Shown here: positions 26,238 to 34,783 of the stretch, piece after piece
How the letters are laid out: each line of letters opens with the position of its first letter
Numbering within the stretch: position 1 is the first letter of the stretch
NCBI GenBank assembly: GCA_001824555.1
Contig: MHXU01000179.1
Coordinates: 1 to 35,316 of the forward strand
Length of the DNA stretch: 35,316 nucleotides
Origin: Planctomycetes bacterium GWC2_45_44
GTDB lineage: Bacteria > Planctomycetota > Phycisphaerae > Sedimentisphaerales > UBA12454
Direction of reading: 5' to 3'
The notes under the pieces: generated by a model
What the model saw: only the letters and a program-made list of their open reading frames with translations
Told to the model about the DNA's origin: nothing
Databases searched by the model: none
Program-made: the position numbers and the translations under genes

Positions 26238-26450
26238 AATTCTAAACCTCCAACAAAAATTAACATTTACTTCGGCATTACTTTTATAGTATCGGGCAAC
26301 ACACCCAACCTTATAATGCCACTAATTTTACTACTTTTCAACATATCCAAAATCTCAATTTTTCATATCATTACTTCCTCCAAAAAACTCGGTTTCAGTT
26401 CATCTTCGCAGAGCCGCCAATCAGTACGCCTCTGCAAGCACATTGTCAAA
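26238..26450. other. Intergenic gap, 213 bp
   Basis: It holds the promoter-like element at 26286-26314 and a hairpin at 26408-26435 (GCAGAG/CTCTGC) downstream of the stop at 26451, which may end transcription of the preceding gene. Nothing else is seen. Confidence 0.4.
26286..26314 (-). promoter_or_regulatory. Operator-like palindrome with -10 box
   Basis: Minus strand: spacer-type palindrome TTGGGTGTGTTGCCCGA (26292-26308) and -10 TACTAT, about 49 bp upstream of the ATG at 26237. The -35 position reads ATAAGG, a poor match, so this promoter may be weak or activator-dependent. The palindrome shares 12-14 positions with those at 16935 and 25355. Confidence 0.5.
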
Positions 26451-28880
26451 CTAAGGAACCGCCGGCCAAAACTGGTCAACAAGCCAACTTTCTGCCAAAA
26501 CCGCAAAGTCTTTGAAATTAACTTTCTTGGAATTTATTGGCTCATCATCGGACAGGTTAGCAGGTGAATTTACCGGCACATAGACACCCGCGCCGCCACC
26601 GGCCAAATAAAGGACCTCTTGGTCTGATAAGGTTTTATTATAGATTCGTAGATCATCCATCCACCCCTTGAAGCGACGATTCGGCCCCCATTCACCAATG
26701 TCACAAGCACCATTGATATTCGCAGCAGGAGGTGTTGAGGGAGGCACAATGGAATTGCTCGGTTGACCGTTTATATAATACTGAATTAAAGTTGGTTTAA
26801 CAACAAGCGCCAGATGGAACCAGCCTCTTGATTGCGACATTGATGGCGTAACCAAGATTTGGCCGGCATAAGAACTAAGTATGTCCATATTGCCGTCACC
26901 ATTATCTCTAATGTTAGCGTATGTTACAGAATCTGGACCGAAGAAAAGTGATGTTTCACCCTGAATTAGAGTTTCCACCTTCACCCACATTGCAATCGTA
27001 AACTTTGTCAAATTATTGGGAAAAGTTGGGCTGGCAGGCAATTGAATCCCTGCATCTCCAGGAAATCTTACGTAACCGGAAGAACCGTCCGGGCCGGTGG
27101 AAGGTACAACTGCAAGAGGACCGGCACCATACTTTACTCCATTTCTTCCCACTAAACCTGAATCAATCAACGGGTCAACATCAAAGGTATAATGTGATAA
27201 TAAATTAGCATCACTGGGAGCAACACCACCAGGAATCGTGTAGTCCCCCTTAAGCCAGTCTCTTGTCATTATCGCAAGGTCTTCCATATCTGTACGACAA
27301 TTTCCCGTTATATCGCCTGCCGAAGCAAGTTCAGGAATACATCTGACAGAATACAATCTAATATCATCAATATAAACAGTCCCCGTGCCACCCTGTGCAG
27401 GATTGGTTCTGTCTCCAAAACCAATATATGCTTTCTGGATATTAGACATATTCACACCGGCCAAATGACTGAGATTGATGTGAAAAACGTGCCATCCTTC
27501 ATCGGCAATGTCATTCACATTTTCACCGTTATCTCCATATCTAACCATCGCAAAATGGGGAGTCGGTGTACTACCATCTTCGACAGCAAAGTACATCATG
27601 CCTGAAACACTATTACCTACAGTCCCGCGGAACCACAAATCCAATGACTTGACCCCACTAACCGTCCAATTTGTACCGATTTGGAGACCTGCGGTATCAG
27701 CCATTGATTCAGAATAATAAGGAGAAACACTATTGTCATAATAATATTGCATTGACTTAGCCCCACCATGTGCATTTGTAGTTCCAAGGTCAACAACCGA
27801 ACCACTGCCATTGGTGTAACCGTCAATCCATGTGTTATATATACGGGGGGTACTTAAATTGTAAGACTCCATGTCATCTACAATAAGAAAATTAGCCGTT
27901 GTAAAACTCCAAACGTTACTGCCCCATGGACTGCATGGGTCTAAGTTATTAACCTCATCAACACGCCAATAATAAGTCGTATCAATGTTGAGAGCTGTTG
28001 GCGTATAATTTGCCTCTGTAACTGATACTGGCGTAACTGTGCGATTTGCAACTTCCTGCTCAACAGTACTCAGATAGACATTATGCGTAACCACACCGGT
28101 TCCAGGTGCCCATTGAAGCAACACATCTGTCTTCACATCCCCTGCGCCATTCGCAGGAATAGGCTCAAGTGCTTTCTTCCGTACAACACCAGCAATATCT
28201 TTTATGGCAGCCTCCCCAAGAGTGTCGGTATAAACCCGCAGATCATCAATACCACCCATAAGGACAGTGCCGCCGCCCCATGCGCCTATTTGGACAACGT
28301 CATGCATAGCTTTAAAAACATGGCCCGGCCACGCTGCCCAAGGCATCCATGTTTCGGCAACTTTTTCGCCATTGATCCAAATTTCGTGCAAACCCGTGAT
28401 CGCTCTGCCAACCCAGGCAACATGGTACCACTGGCCAGCAGCACCATAAGGGCCGGTTGCGGCATTTACATTCACAAGAGATTGAGCATAAATACCGGCA
28501 GGTGTTGTCAGTATTTGAATGGTTCCGTCACTGGGTGAAAACCAATTCTGTGCGAAAATATATCCGCCTGATCCCGCAACATCCTGCTTAACCCATGCAG
28601 TAATTGTTACACCAGTTGCTGATACCCAACCCGGGCCATCGTAGGCAGGTAACTCAACATAACCACCATTAAGGTCAAGATAGCCAGTGGTGCCTAATGG
28701 GCCGGCACCTGGAGTTGCATCAATCAAGACAGAACCGTGTGCTGTACCAGTTCTCGGCAATGTTCCCGAATCGCTGTAATCTGTATCAAAGGTGTAATGT
28801 GATATCAATTCGGCATTAACACCAGATACCAAAAACAAGACCAGCACAAAACTAATTAAACAATACGTTTTCTCTGACAT
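26451..28880 (-). CDS. Secreted two-LamG protein with FN3-like and dockerin-like modules, no catalytic domain
   Basis: Modular exported protein of 809 aa. Signal peptide about 1-24, LamG 1 about 25-225, FN3-like module (PIPANGAGDVKTDVLLQWAP ... TTYYWRVDEVN), a jelly-roll-like module beginning VDDMESYNLSTPRIYNTWID (common in planctomycete secreted proteins), the dockerin-like GDITGNCRTDMEDLAIMTRDWL, LamG 2 (LLSHYTFDVDPLIDSG ... YLAGGG), and a tail KKVNFKDFAVLAESWL. The LamG 1 DNA closely matches LamG in the genes at 23059 and 25482; LamG 2 is more distant. I see no catalytic residues, so it is likely a binding or scaffold-like protein. The track begins at TTG 28913, but ATG 28880 with AAGGAGGTGG just upstream gives a normal signal peptide. 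Confidence 0.8.
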   Translation of the reverse strand: MSEKTYCLISFVLVLFLVSGVNAELISHYTFDTDYSDSGTLPRTGTAHGSVLIDATPGAGPLGTTGYLDLNGGYVELPAYDGPGWVSATGVTITAWVKQDVAGSGGYIFAQNWFSPSDGTIQILTTPAGIYAQSLVNVNAATGPYGAAGQWYHVAWVGRAITGLHEIWINGEKVAETWMPWAAWPGHVFKAMHDVVQIGAWGGGTVLMGGIDDLRVYTDTLGEAAIKDIAGVVRKKALEPIPANGAGDVKTDVLLQWAPGTGVVTHNVYLSTVEQEVANRTVTPVSVTEANYTPTALNIDTTYYWRVDEVNNLDPCSPWGSNVWSFTTANFLIVDDMESYNLSTPRIYNTWIDGYTNGSGSVVDLGTTNAHGGAKSMQYYYDNSVSPYYSESMADTAGLQIGTNWTVSGVKSLDLWFRGTVGNSVSGMMYFAVEDGSTPTPHFAMVRYGDNGENVNDIADEGWHVFHINLSHLAGVNMSNIQKAYIGFGDRTNPAQGGTGTVYIDDIRLYSVRCIPELASAGDITGNCRTDMEDLAIMTRDWLKGDYTIPGGVAPSDANLLSHYTFDVDPLIDSGLVGRNGVKYGAGPLAVVPSTGPDGSSGYVRFPGDAGIQLPASPTFPNNLTKFTIAMWVKVETLIQGETSLFFGPDSVTYANIRDNGDGNMDILSSYAGQILVTPSMSQSRGWFHLALVVKPTLIQYYINGQPSNSIVPPSTPPAANINGACDIGEWGPNRRFKGWMDDLRIYNKTLSDQEVLYLAGGGAGVYVPVNSPANLSDDEPINSKKVNFKDFAVLAESWLVDQFWPAVP

Positions 28881-29026
28881 AACCACCTCCTTATAAAATA
28901 AAAGATTCAACAATATTACACATACTTAAACTTCGATTACGCATCTGTACTTTTCACTTTTTTAAAATTTATAAGTTTCTTCATTTACAGGTTAGCCCAA
29001 ATAAAAGCCACTAAATCAAAAACCTG

Positions 29027-29857
29027 TTACCAGCCTACTGGTCCAGTATAGGTAGCCCAGCCAATTTGCATAAATATCAAATCCTGATTACCCTTTTGGG
29101 GTCTTATATCACCCCATTTGAACGTAATGGTACGCTTATCCTTCCATTTGTGGATTTCCGAATGACCATCAGCAAAGCCCAGAATGCCTTTGTCATGATG
29201 CCATGTTGCCAAAGGATTTGACCACATTGGCCTATCTGGGTCAAAAGTCCAAGGACCCATGTTAAACCCCCTGGAATCGTTATCTTCAATAAAAACATAT
29301 CTTCCCGAAGGACTCCTAATGTCTGCGTATTGTTTGACCGATTTTGCAAGAGTGGATGCAGTACCAACATAGGTACCGTATATCCAGCCATTCATACATT
29401 GGACGATTGAATAACTCCGATAACCACCCTTACTCCCCGGTATCCAAGTAGCATTTTCGTCCACTGATCTTTTATCTGATAAACAATGATACACGTCAAC
29501 AGTACCGACATACGAAAACAGTTTGCCCTTTTTTATACCCCTTTTCTCGTCCTCCAATGTTTTTGACCCACTCCACCCACCACCATCATACCTCCAGGTA
29601 AAATTACCATGTTCATCCTCTGGCATACCATACCACGAAGGCCCTCCCCAAAACGGGTCTGCTGCCACCAATTTGCCGCCATTATCACTTAAATATGCGA
29701 ACCAGCCCAATGAAAGAGTCTTTGAATTGTGAGCACACGCGATAGCTCTGCCTTGGTCACGCGCCCTGCTCAATGATGGCATCAAAATCGACAGCAACAA
29801 CGCTATGATCGAAATCACAACAAGCAACTCTACCAAAGTGAACGCTTTTTTATTCAT
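29027..29857 (-). CDS. Type II pseudopilin-like protein (prepilin N-methylation, H-X9-DG type)
   Basis: Membrane-anchored prepilin-like protein of 276 aa. The N-terminus MNKKAFTLVELLVVISIIAL is a type IV/II prepilin cleavage and methylation motif (cut before FTLVE). The rest resembles the DUF1559/H-X9-DG proteins numerous in planctomycetes and Lentisphaerae; HHDKGILGFADGHSEIHKWKD carries the terminal H...DGH motif. AGGAGG lies eight bases before the ATG. Function is unknown; a pilus- or secretion-linked surface protein is likely. It sits between lacI and the LamG genes, 65 bp after lacI, so it may be co-transcribed with lacI. An inverted repeat ACAGGTT/AACCTGT follows its stop. Confidence 0.85.
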   Translation of the reverse strand: MNKKAFTLVELLVVISIIALLLSILMPSLSRARDQGRAIACAHNSKTLSLGWFAYLSDNGGKLVAADPFWGGPSWYGMPEDEHGNFTWRYDGGGWSGSKTLEDEKRGIKKGKLFSYVGTVDVYHCLSDKRSVDENATWIPGSKGGYRSYSIVQCMNGWIYGTYVGTASTLAKSVKQYADIRSPSGRYVFIEDNDSRGFNMGPWTFDPDRPMWSNPLATWHHDKGILGFADGHSEIHKWKDKRTITFKWGDIRPQKGNQDLIFMQIGWATYTGPVGW

Positions 29858-29922
29858 TACTACTACCTCCTATTTTTATGACCTGCATCATCTTTTTAGG
29901 ATATTAAGCAATGTCATCTCAA

Positions 29923-30942
29923 TTATAAAACTCTACAGCAGGATTGCCTTATAAGTAACTTATCCGTTAATTCCTCAAAAACTGGTCTTTTGTCTTGTTT
30001 CTCAATTAATTCTAATATCAGTTCAGCCGCACGTTTCCCGAGCATTCCAGTGTCCTGCTGTACGGTAGTCAACGGCGAGCTTAAATATTTTCCTTCACGC
30101 ATTCCGGAATATCCTATCAGAGACATTTCTTCAGGAATTTTTATGCCGGCCTCCTGAAGTCCCAAATATATCCCCAACGCAAGAGGGTCACTTACAGCAA
30201 AAATCGCCGTAGGTCGGGGAGAAATTTTTAATATGTCTTCAACAACTGTATATCCATCTTCTTCCATGTGTCCATTAGCATAAAACAGCATCGCTGGATC
30301 AAATTTTAAGCTTTTACCAAGCATCGCGATTCGCCCCCCCTCCAACCTTCGGTCGTATGTGTAATCGCCTTTTATCCCCGCCACAAAACAAATACGCTTA
30401 TGCCCAAGTTCTAATAAATAATTACAGGCATCTCGTGCTCCATTGAAACTGTCTGTTCCAAGATAACTGGCCGGAACGCCAGGCAGAAAATTATTCAACA
30501 GAAGCAAAGGGGTTCCTGTGGCCGCTACCTTTAGGAACGAATTTTCTTTTTCAAATGGAGGGTTGGCAGCAATAATAATCCCATCAACCCCTTGACTAAG
30601 CATAAATTCAAGCTCTCTGCTGGAATCAGAGGATATGGTTTCTTTTGTATGGCAGACAACAACTTGATATTCTTTCATTCTCATATTACCCTCAAGGCTT
30701 GAAAGAACATCTGACCAGTAACTATGAGGACTATTGGTCAAGATTATTCCAACGGCATAACTACGTTGCGTGGAAAGACTTCTCGCGGCTAAGTTCTTAC
30801 GATAACCCAAAAGATCAGCCGCTTCGAGCACCTTCTTTCTAAGTCCGTGTCGAACATTTTTATTCCCGTTAAGTATGCGGTTTACCGTTGGATAACTTAC
30901 ACCAACTATTTCTGCCAATTTTCGCTGGGTCACGGTGGCCAT
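29923..30942 (-). CDS. LacI-family transcriptional regulator
   Basis: DNA-binding regulator, 339 aa. Helix-turn-helix at about residues 7-26 (KLAEIVGVSYPTVNRILN), hinge near 50-60 (NLAARSLSTQRS), and a periplasmic-binding-protein-like effector domain (YAVGIILTNSPHSYWSD, GVDGIIIAAN, RICFVAGIKGDYTYDRR, PTAIFAVSDPLALGIYLGLQ, SPLTTVQQD). It would repress or activate genes in response to a sugar or sugar derivative; the effector is not evident. The ATG at 30942 has AAAGG seven bases upstream. Its promoter (31004-31032) contains a perfect palindrome TTAACACGTGTTAA, so autoregulation is likely. The same promoter block upstream of the 985-aa glycosidase suggests that gene is a target. Confidence 0.9.
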   Translation of the reverse strand: MATVTQRKLAEIVGVSYPTVNRILNGNKNVRHGLRKKVLEAADLLGYRKNLAARSLSTQRSYAVGIILTNSPHSYWSDVLSSLEGNMRMKEYQVVVCHTKETISSDSSRELEFMLSQGVDGIIIAANPPFEKENSFLKVAATGTPLLLLNNFLPGVPASYLGTDSFNGARDACNYLLELGHKRICFVAGIKGDYTYDRRLEGGRIAMLGKSLKFDPAMLFYANGHMEEDGYTVVEDILKISPRPTAIFAVSDPLALGIYLGLQEAGIKIPEEMSLIGYSGMREGKYLSSPLTTVQQDTGMLGKRAAELILELIEKQDKRPVFEELTDKLLIRQSCCRVL

Positions 30943-31003
30943 ACATAAACCTTTATTATTATCCCACTAAATCAAGCCAACTTTATTTACAAATCACAGT
31001 ATT

Positions 31004-31032
31004 ACTTTAACACGTGTTAATCTTGAAGTCAA
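31004..31032 (-). promoter_or_regulatory. lacI promoter with perfect operator-like palindrome
   Basis: Minus strand: -35 TTGACT (31027-31032), 17-bp spacer, -10 TAAAGT (31004-31009). The palindrome TTAACACGTGTTAA (31007-31020) covers the spacer and overlaps the -10, with the central CG typical of LacI-family operators. It lies about 65 bp upstream of the lacI ATG. Confidence 0.75.
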
Positions 31033-31290
31033 GTTTTTTCTTGAAAATTTCGGTTACTTATTACAATAAATTTCTTAACAATTTTGTTCACAAGTAGTTA
31101 AGTATGTAGTACGCCTTTTTTAACAACCGACTTTAAACGATATACTCCAATTCAAATACCTCAAAATTATTCATTTTTGCCATCTTATGTTAGCCCGTAT
31201 ATTTCATAGGACTGGGGAAATTTACGTATGTGGATATTTTTTATACACAAATCTAACTTAAAGGAACTGGCTCTACACATTCAGCAAGCA
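31004..31290. repeat. Repeated regulatory block, copy A (upstream of lacI)
   Basis: About 287 bp, matching 34755-35040 at roughly three of four positions by eye with almost equal length. Shared strings include AAGTCAAGTTTTTTCTT, CTCAAAATTATTC, GCCATCTTATGT, ATATTTCATAGG and GATACACAAAT-like/CTACAC...TTCAGCAA. Homology stops at the -10 box toward lacI. Reading frames are not conserved, which argues for non-coding function. Confidence 0.75.
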
Positions 31291-31308
31291 ATGCTGCCCA
31301 TCAAAAGA

Positions 31309-31331
31309 CATAGCGGCCACAAGCCGCTATG
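31309..31331 (-). terminator. Rho-independent terminator-like hairpin
   Basis: Perfect 9-bp arms CATAGCGGC / GCCGCTATG with a 5-base loop, followed on the minus strand by TCTTTTG. It lies about 143 bp downstream of the stop of the 985-aa glycosidase gene. Confidence 0.65.
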
Positions 31332-31473
31332 CCAAATTAAACACTTTCCGTAAAACTATTCAACTAATCTAATTCCAGTAGCCAAGCAGTTTTAACTTAG
31401 TACTACACAACTACCTATACATCGTCAATCAAACCATAAAGTCATGGGCAAGTCGGCCGCTAATTCTCATACG

Positions 31474-34431
31474 TTAAGGCTTGATTGCTATGCTCATCAT
31501 GCCCTTGTACGCTGCATTCACAAGTGTAACAGCAGTGTTGCCATAAGCCCCGGTTGCCGCCCTAATACCTGTGGCTACACCAAGGCCGCCGCCGTTGCCG
31601 GCGGTTACGGAATTGTCGGTACACTCGGTTACACTTGTCAGGTTGGCGTTTGTCCATGCCGAGAACTTTGCCGTGCTGCTCGCGTCAGGGAGACTGGTGG
31701 CAATGGCAGTTACGACAAGAGTATTAGTAACCGTTGTAGTCGCACCTGAAATGGAGCCGCTGGTGTCTGAGACAGCCTCAACACCGCCCGCTGTAACATC
31801 CCATGGGTTGCCGGAGGCAACAGCGCCACGAATAGCTATCATCCTGCCAAGCTGATGGTTACCTGAATCAGATGCAGTTGGAGCGCCCTGTGTTCCGTTA
31901 TACCTCGACCAGAATGCCGTAAGTCTGGCACCGGTGGTACCGGCCGCTGTTCCACAGTACTGCGGCGAGTTGGTAACCTGAGTCCACGTTCCGCCGTTTT
32001 GATTAGAAATCGAGATGGCCTGATTGGAAGTCTCAAGAAACAGCAGCAAAATATCGCCTGTGGCGATGCCTGCTGGAAGCGCTGGCGCTATCGTTCCTGT
32101 GCCGGACGCGACAGATCCAGCCGCGACAAATGTTGGCGTTGCCCCAGTTGTTGTAGCCGATGCCGTTGTCGAGAATGCAGTTTCATTCTGGTTGCTGCTC
32201 TTGTCTCGTGCCTTGACCTGATACGTGTACTGTGTGCCCGGACTAAGACCAGTATCCGTATAGCTGGTGCTGTCCTGCCAACCGCTGTCCGAACCACCGG
32301 CGTTACCTGAGGTTTCATCGAAGTAGTATTCTACGTCGTTCCAATCCGAAGCAGTAGTAGCAGTCATTGAAATACTGCTTGAACTGGTTGCATACGGATA
32401 TGTCAAAAAGGTCATTGGGTCAGGTGCAGGCTTTTTGGTATCAGGAGCACCTTTTGGCATGAGCCGGATATAGCGAGGCTCCGAGGAAATTGTCATTGTT
32501 ATATAGCCGGAGTTGACACCGTTTGGCCCGGTTACTGTCGGGGTTGTAGTTATCAAATCTCCATCCATATCTACTACAGAGTTAGCATCACATGGTATAT
32601 CAACATTGGCCACATAAGGGGTAGTGTCGCTGGTTGTATCGCCACACCTCACCCAAACAGCAACCGTGCTATCATTGCCGTCGGTAAAAACAGCTATCCA
32701 ATTGTCATTGGAGTCGGCCGGAGCATTGGGGTCATTGGGGTTTTTGGGTTCAGCTGAAAGCCGTTCAGTAAAGGTCATACTGCCAATTTCTTTAGAAAGA
32801 GTCTGGTATGCGTAAAACGATGCTTTGGGAACTCCATTTACGTCAACTAATCCCCATTGCTCATTTCTATCAGAGGCACTTTCGTCTCGATTCTTGTGAT
32901 GAACGTGCAGGGGAACATCTGCCACAAGGTCCGAAAGGACAGAACGAGTAACCAGTCTTGCCTGCCAAACTTCATCACGATAACTTCCAGGAGCTATCTG
33001 CTCTGAATAACCTAGTTCACTGTTTACGATGTGGCCTGTGAAATTCGCATTGGCATTGTTCATATCAGCATAGACATCAGGATAGTTAGTACCTATCGCA
33101 TCTTCGGGTGCTGCACCAGCGGGGTGATATGGATGCACACTAAGGTCAGTTACATAGTCAAGTAGATTGGCATCGAGACAAGATTGTATCCATGGGTGAT
33201 CGAAACCGGCACATGATGGCCCGATTATTATCGCATTGGCATCGGCTGTTTTTATCGAGTTCACGCCAGCTATGAGCATTGCCATATATTCAGCATTATT
33301 GGCTGCCGGGGACCAGAAAGCGTCTGTGTTGGACTCATTCCACATATCATAGATGACTCCCCTGCCTGCAAATTCCGTAGCGATCGTGCTACAGTAAGCA
33401 GCATAGGCATTCCGTCCACCTGCTGTCCGAACACTGTCATAGTCTTCATAGTAACCATTAACATTGTGCATAACTATCATGGGACGCAGACCTCGCTGAA
33501 AAGACATATCTACCAGTTCTTTAATCGAATCGATAGTATATGTCCAGTCATTGGCATCGTTCGGGTCTCTTACCGCTGTGTCCCAGTTCACATTGCCAGT
33601 AAATCTTACAACATCAGCACCTACAGAAGACATCGCATCCAACTGCCCTCCATACCAGCTTCTGTTATTGGCATCTACCACATCAAAATTGGTTTGTACT
33701 CCCAGACCAGCTCTGACATCTTCCGGAGGCCAGTTCGACTTGGGAATCATAGCCCTAATAGTAGCCTGCGACAACGCCTCATCATAAATGCGTACATCGT
33801 CTATCGCACCATGTAGATAGTTACCAGTACCAGCCCACGACCCAATTGCAGCGGTTCCACCCATACTTTTAAGCATGCCCTGCGAGTAAGGCACCCACGC
33901 ATTCCAAGTCGAACCTGCCTCTGCACCGTTGACGTATATCTTAACGTATGCACCTACACCAGGATAAACCCAGGCTACATGGAACCAGCGGGTTGGGGCT
34001 GCCGGTGCTTTACCATTGCAGTTCACATAAGAGTTCGCAATGAATAACTCAGTATCTCCATAGAACAACTGGATGGTTCCATTCGTTGCACTGAACCAGT
34101 CCTGGGCATAAATCGCCGCATCGCCGATAGGGTCATCACTGCCCATTCTCACCCATGCGGTAACCGTTGCCGTGTATGTCCAGTTTGTCGTTGCTGATGG
34201 TATGTCAACATAATCGCTATCACCGTCCAGTTCAAGGTAGCCACTTGATCCATCCGGGCCGGTCTCGCTAACAATATGAGCATTGCCCATAAGTGTACCA
34301 TTCTGGGCTTGGGTACCATAATCATTGGCATCAGTATCGAACTTCCAGTGCGAAAGCAGGGCTGCATTAGTAGCTGGCACCACAATCAATGTCAGAATAA
34401 CATAGAGTAGTAAATATCTTTTAGCATTCAT
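31474..34431 (-). CDS. Secreted LamG + clan GH-A glycosidase with FN3-like and C-terminal beta modules
   Basis: Exported 985-aa modular enzyme. Signal peptide 1-23 (YVILTLIVVPATNA), LamG about 24-228 (LLSHWKFDTDANDYG ... GAIDDVRIYDEAL), GH-A barrel about 240-560 with YDMWNESN (acid/base Glu about 366; Ser replaces the usual Pro) and IVNSELGY (nucleophile Glu about 472), a beta-sandwich to about 680, an FN3-like module about 700-790 (SYTDTGLSPGTQYTYQVKARD), and an unassigned Gly/Thr/Ala-rich C-terminal module (ALPAGIATGDILLLFLE ...). Unlike the other GH-A genes here, the LamG is N-terminal and there is no dockerin-like segment. The track starts at 34449; ATG 34431, preceded by AAGGAAGG, gives a better signal peptide. 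Its promoter at 34755-34783 lies ~320 bp upstream. Confidence 0.85.
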   Translation of the reverse strand: MNAKRYLLLYVILTLIVVPATNAALLSHWKFDTDANDYGTQAQNGTLMGNAHIVSETGPDGSSGYLELDGDSDYVDIPSATTNWTYTATVTAWVRMGSDDPIGDAAIYAQDWFSATNGTIQLFYGDTELFIANSYVNCNGKAPAAPTRWFHVAWVYPGVGAYVKIYVNGAEAGSTWNAWVPYSQGMLKSMGGTAAIGSWAGTGNYLHGAIDDVRIYDEALSQATIRAMIPKSNWPPEDVRAGLGVQTNFDVVDANNRSWYGGQLDAMSSVGADVVRFTGNVNWDTAVRDPNDANDWTYTIDSIKELVDMSFQRGLRPMIVMHNVNGYYEDYDSVRTAGGRNAYAAYCSTIATEFAGRGVIYDMWNESNTDAFWSPAANNAEYMAMLIAGVNSIKTADANAIIIGPSCAGFDHPWIQSCLDANLLDYVTDLSVHPYHPAGAAPEDAIGTNYPDVYADMNNANANFTGHIVNSELGYSEQIAPGSYRDEVWQARLVTRSVLSDLVADVPLHVHHKNRDESASDRNEQWGLVDVNGVPKASFYAYQTLSKEIGSMTFTERLSAEPKNPNDPNAPADSNDNWIAVFTDGNDSTVAVWVRCGDTTSDTTPYVANVDIPCDANSVVDMDGDLITTTPTVTGPNGVNSGYITMTISSEPRYIRLMPKGAPDTKKPAPDPMTFLTYPYATSSSSISMTATTASDWNDVEYYFDETSGNAGGSDSGWQDSTSYTDTGLSPGTQYTYQVKARDKSSNQNETAFSTTASATTTGATPTFVAAGSVASGTGTIAPALPAGIATGDILLLFLETSNQAISISNQNGGTWTQVTNSPQYCGTAAGTTGARLTAFWSRYNGTQGAPTASDSGNHQLGRMIAIRGAVASGNPWDVTAGGVEAVSDTSGSISGATTTVTNTLVVTAIATSLPDASSTAKFSAWTNANLTSVTECTDNSVTAGNGGGLGVATGIRAATGAYGNTAVTLVNAAYKGMMSIAIKP

Positions 34432-34539
34432 AATATTCCTTCCTTTCATACCCCCATTTTACCCTTTTCATTATCCATACATTACATTCCCCCCCATCTT
34501 TGGATAATAATAACCACCCGGGAGATACACTAAGAAGTT

Positions 34540-34597
34540 GGCAGATTATCCAGCCTTTCTATCTAATTGTCATCTGCCCATTGGAACCACCTCCTTT
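34540..34597 (-). promoter_or_regulatory. Leader mini-ORF with strong ribosome site and overlapping hairpin
   Basis: On the minus strand AAAGGAGGTGG (34587-34597) lies eight bases before ATG GGC AGA TGA (34570-34581), a three-codon ORF. GGCAGAT inside it can pair with ATCTGCC at 34540-34546 (7-bp stem, ~25-base loop). The same AAGGAGGTGGTT string starts the gene at 28880. It could be translational attenuation or the relic of a lost gene start. Confidence 0.4.
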
Positions 34598-34754
34598 TTC
34601 CTTTGACAAAAACCTTCTGTAAAACTACTAACTCTATATTAAAGAATGAGTTACGCTTATTATTTTCTTACAATATCCTCCATTTTTTGTCCAGAATACG
34701 ATTCGCCAACATAAATAATGTTTGGCAGTAGCCAAAAATAGCCTATTTAGTCCC

Positions 34755-34783
34755 ATTTTAATACGGGTTAATTTAAAAGTCAA
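34755..34783 (-). promoter_or_regulatory. Promoter with degenerate LacI-type operator
   Basis: Minus strand: -35 TTGACT (34778-34783), 17-bp spacer, -10 TAAAAT (34755-34760). The site equivalent to the lacI palindrome reads TTAATACGGGTTAA on the plus strand (34758-34771), keeping TTAA arms and the central CG with two changed pairs. Serves the 985-aa glycosidase gene. Confidence 0.7.

Larger units (their letters stand above)
30943..31473. other. Regulatory gap, 531 bp
   Basis: No gene. It holds the lacI promoter/operator (31004-31032), the upstream part of a repeated ~287-bp block (to 31290), and a terminator-like hairpin (31309-31331) for the gene on its right. Confidence 0.7.
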
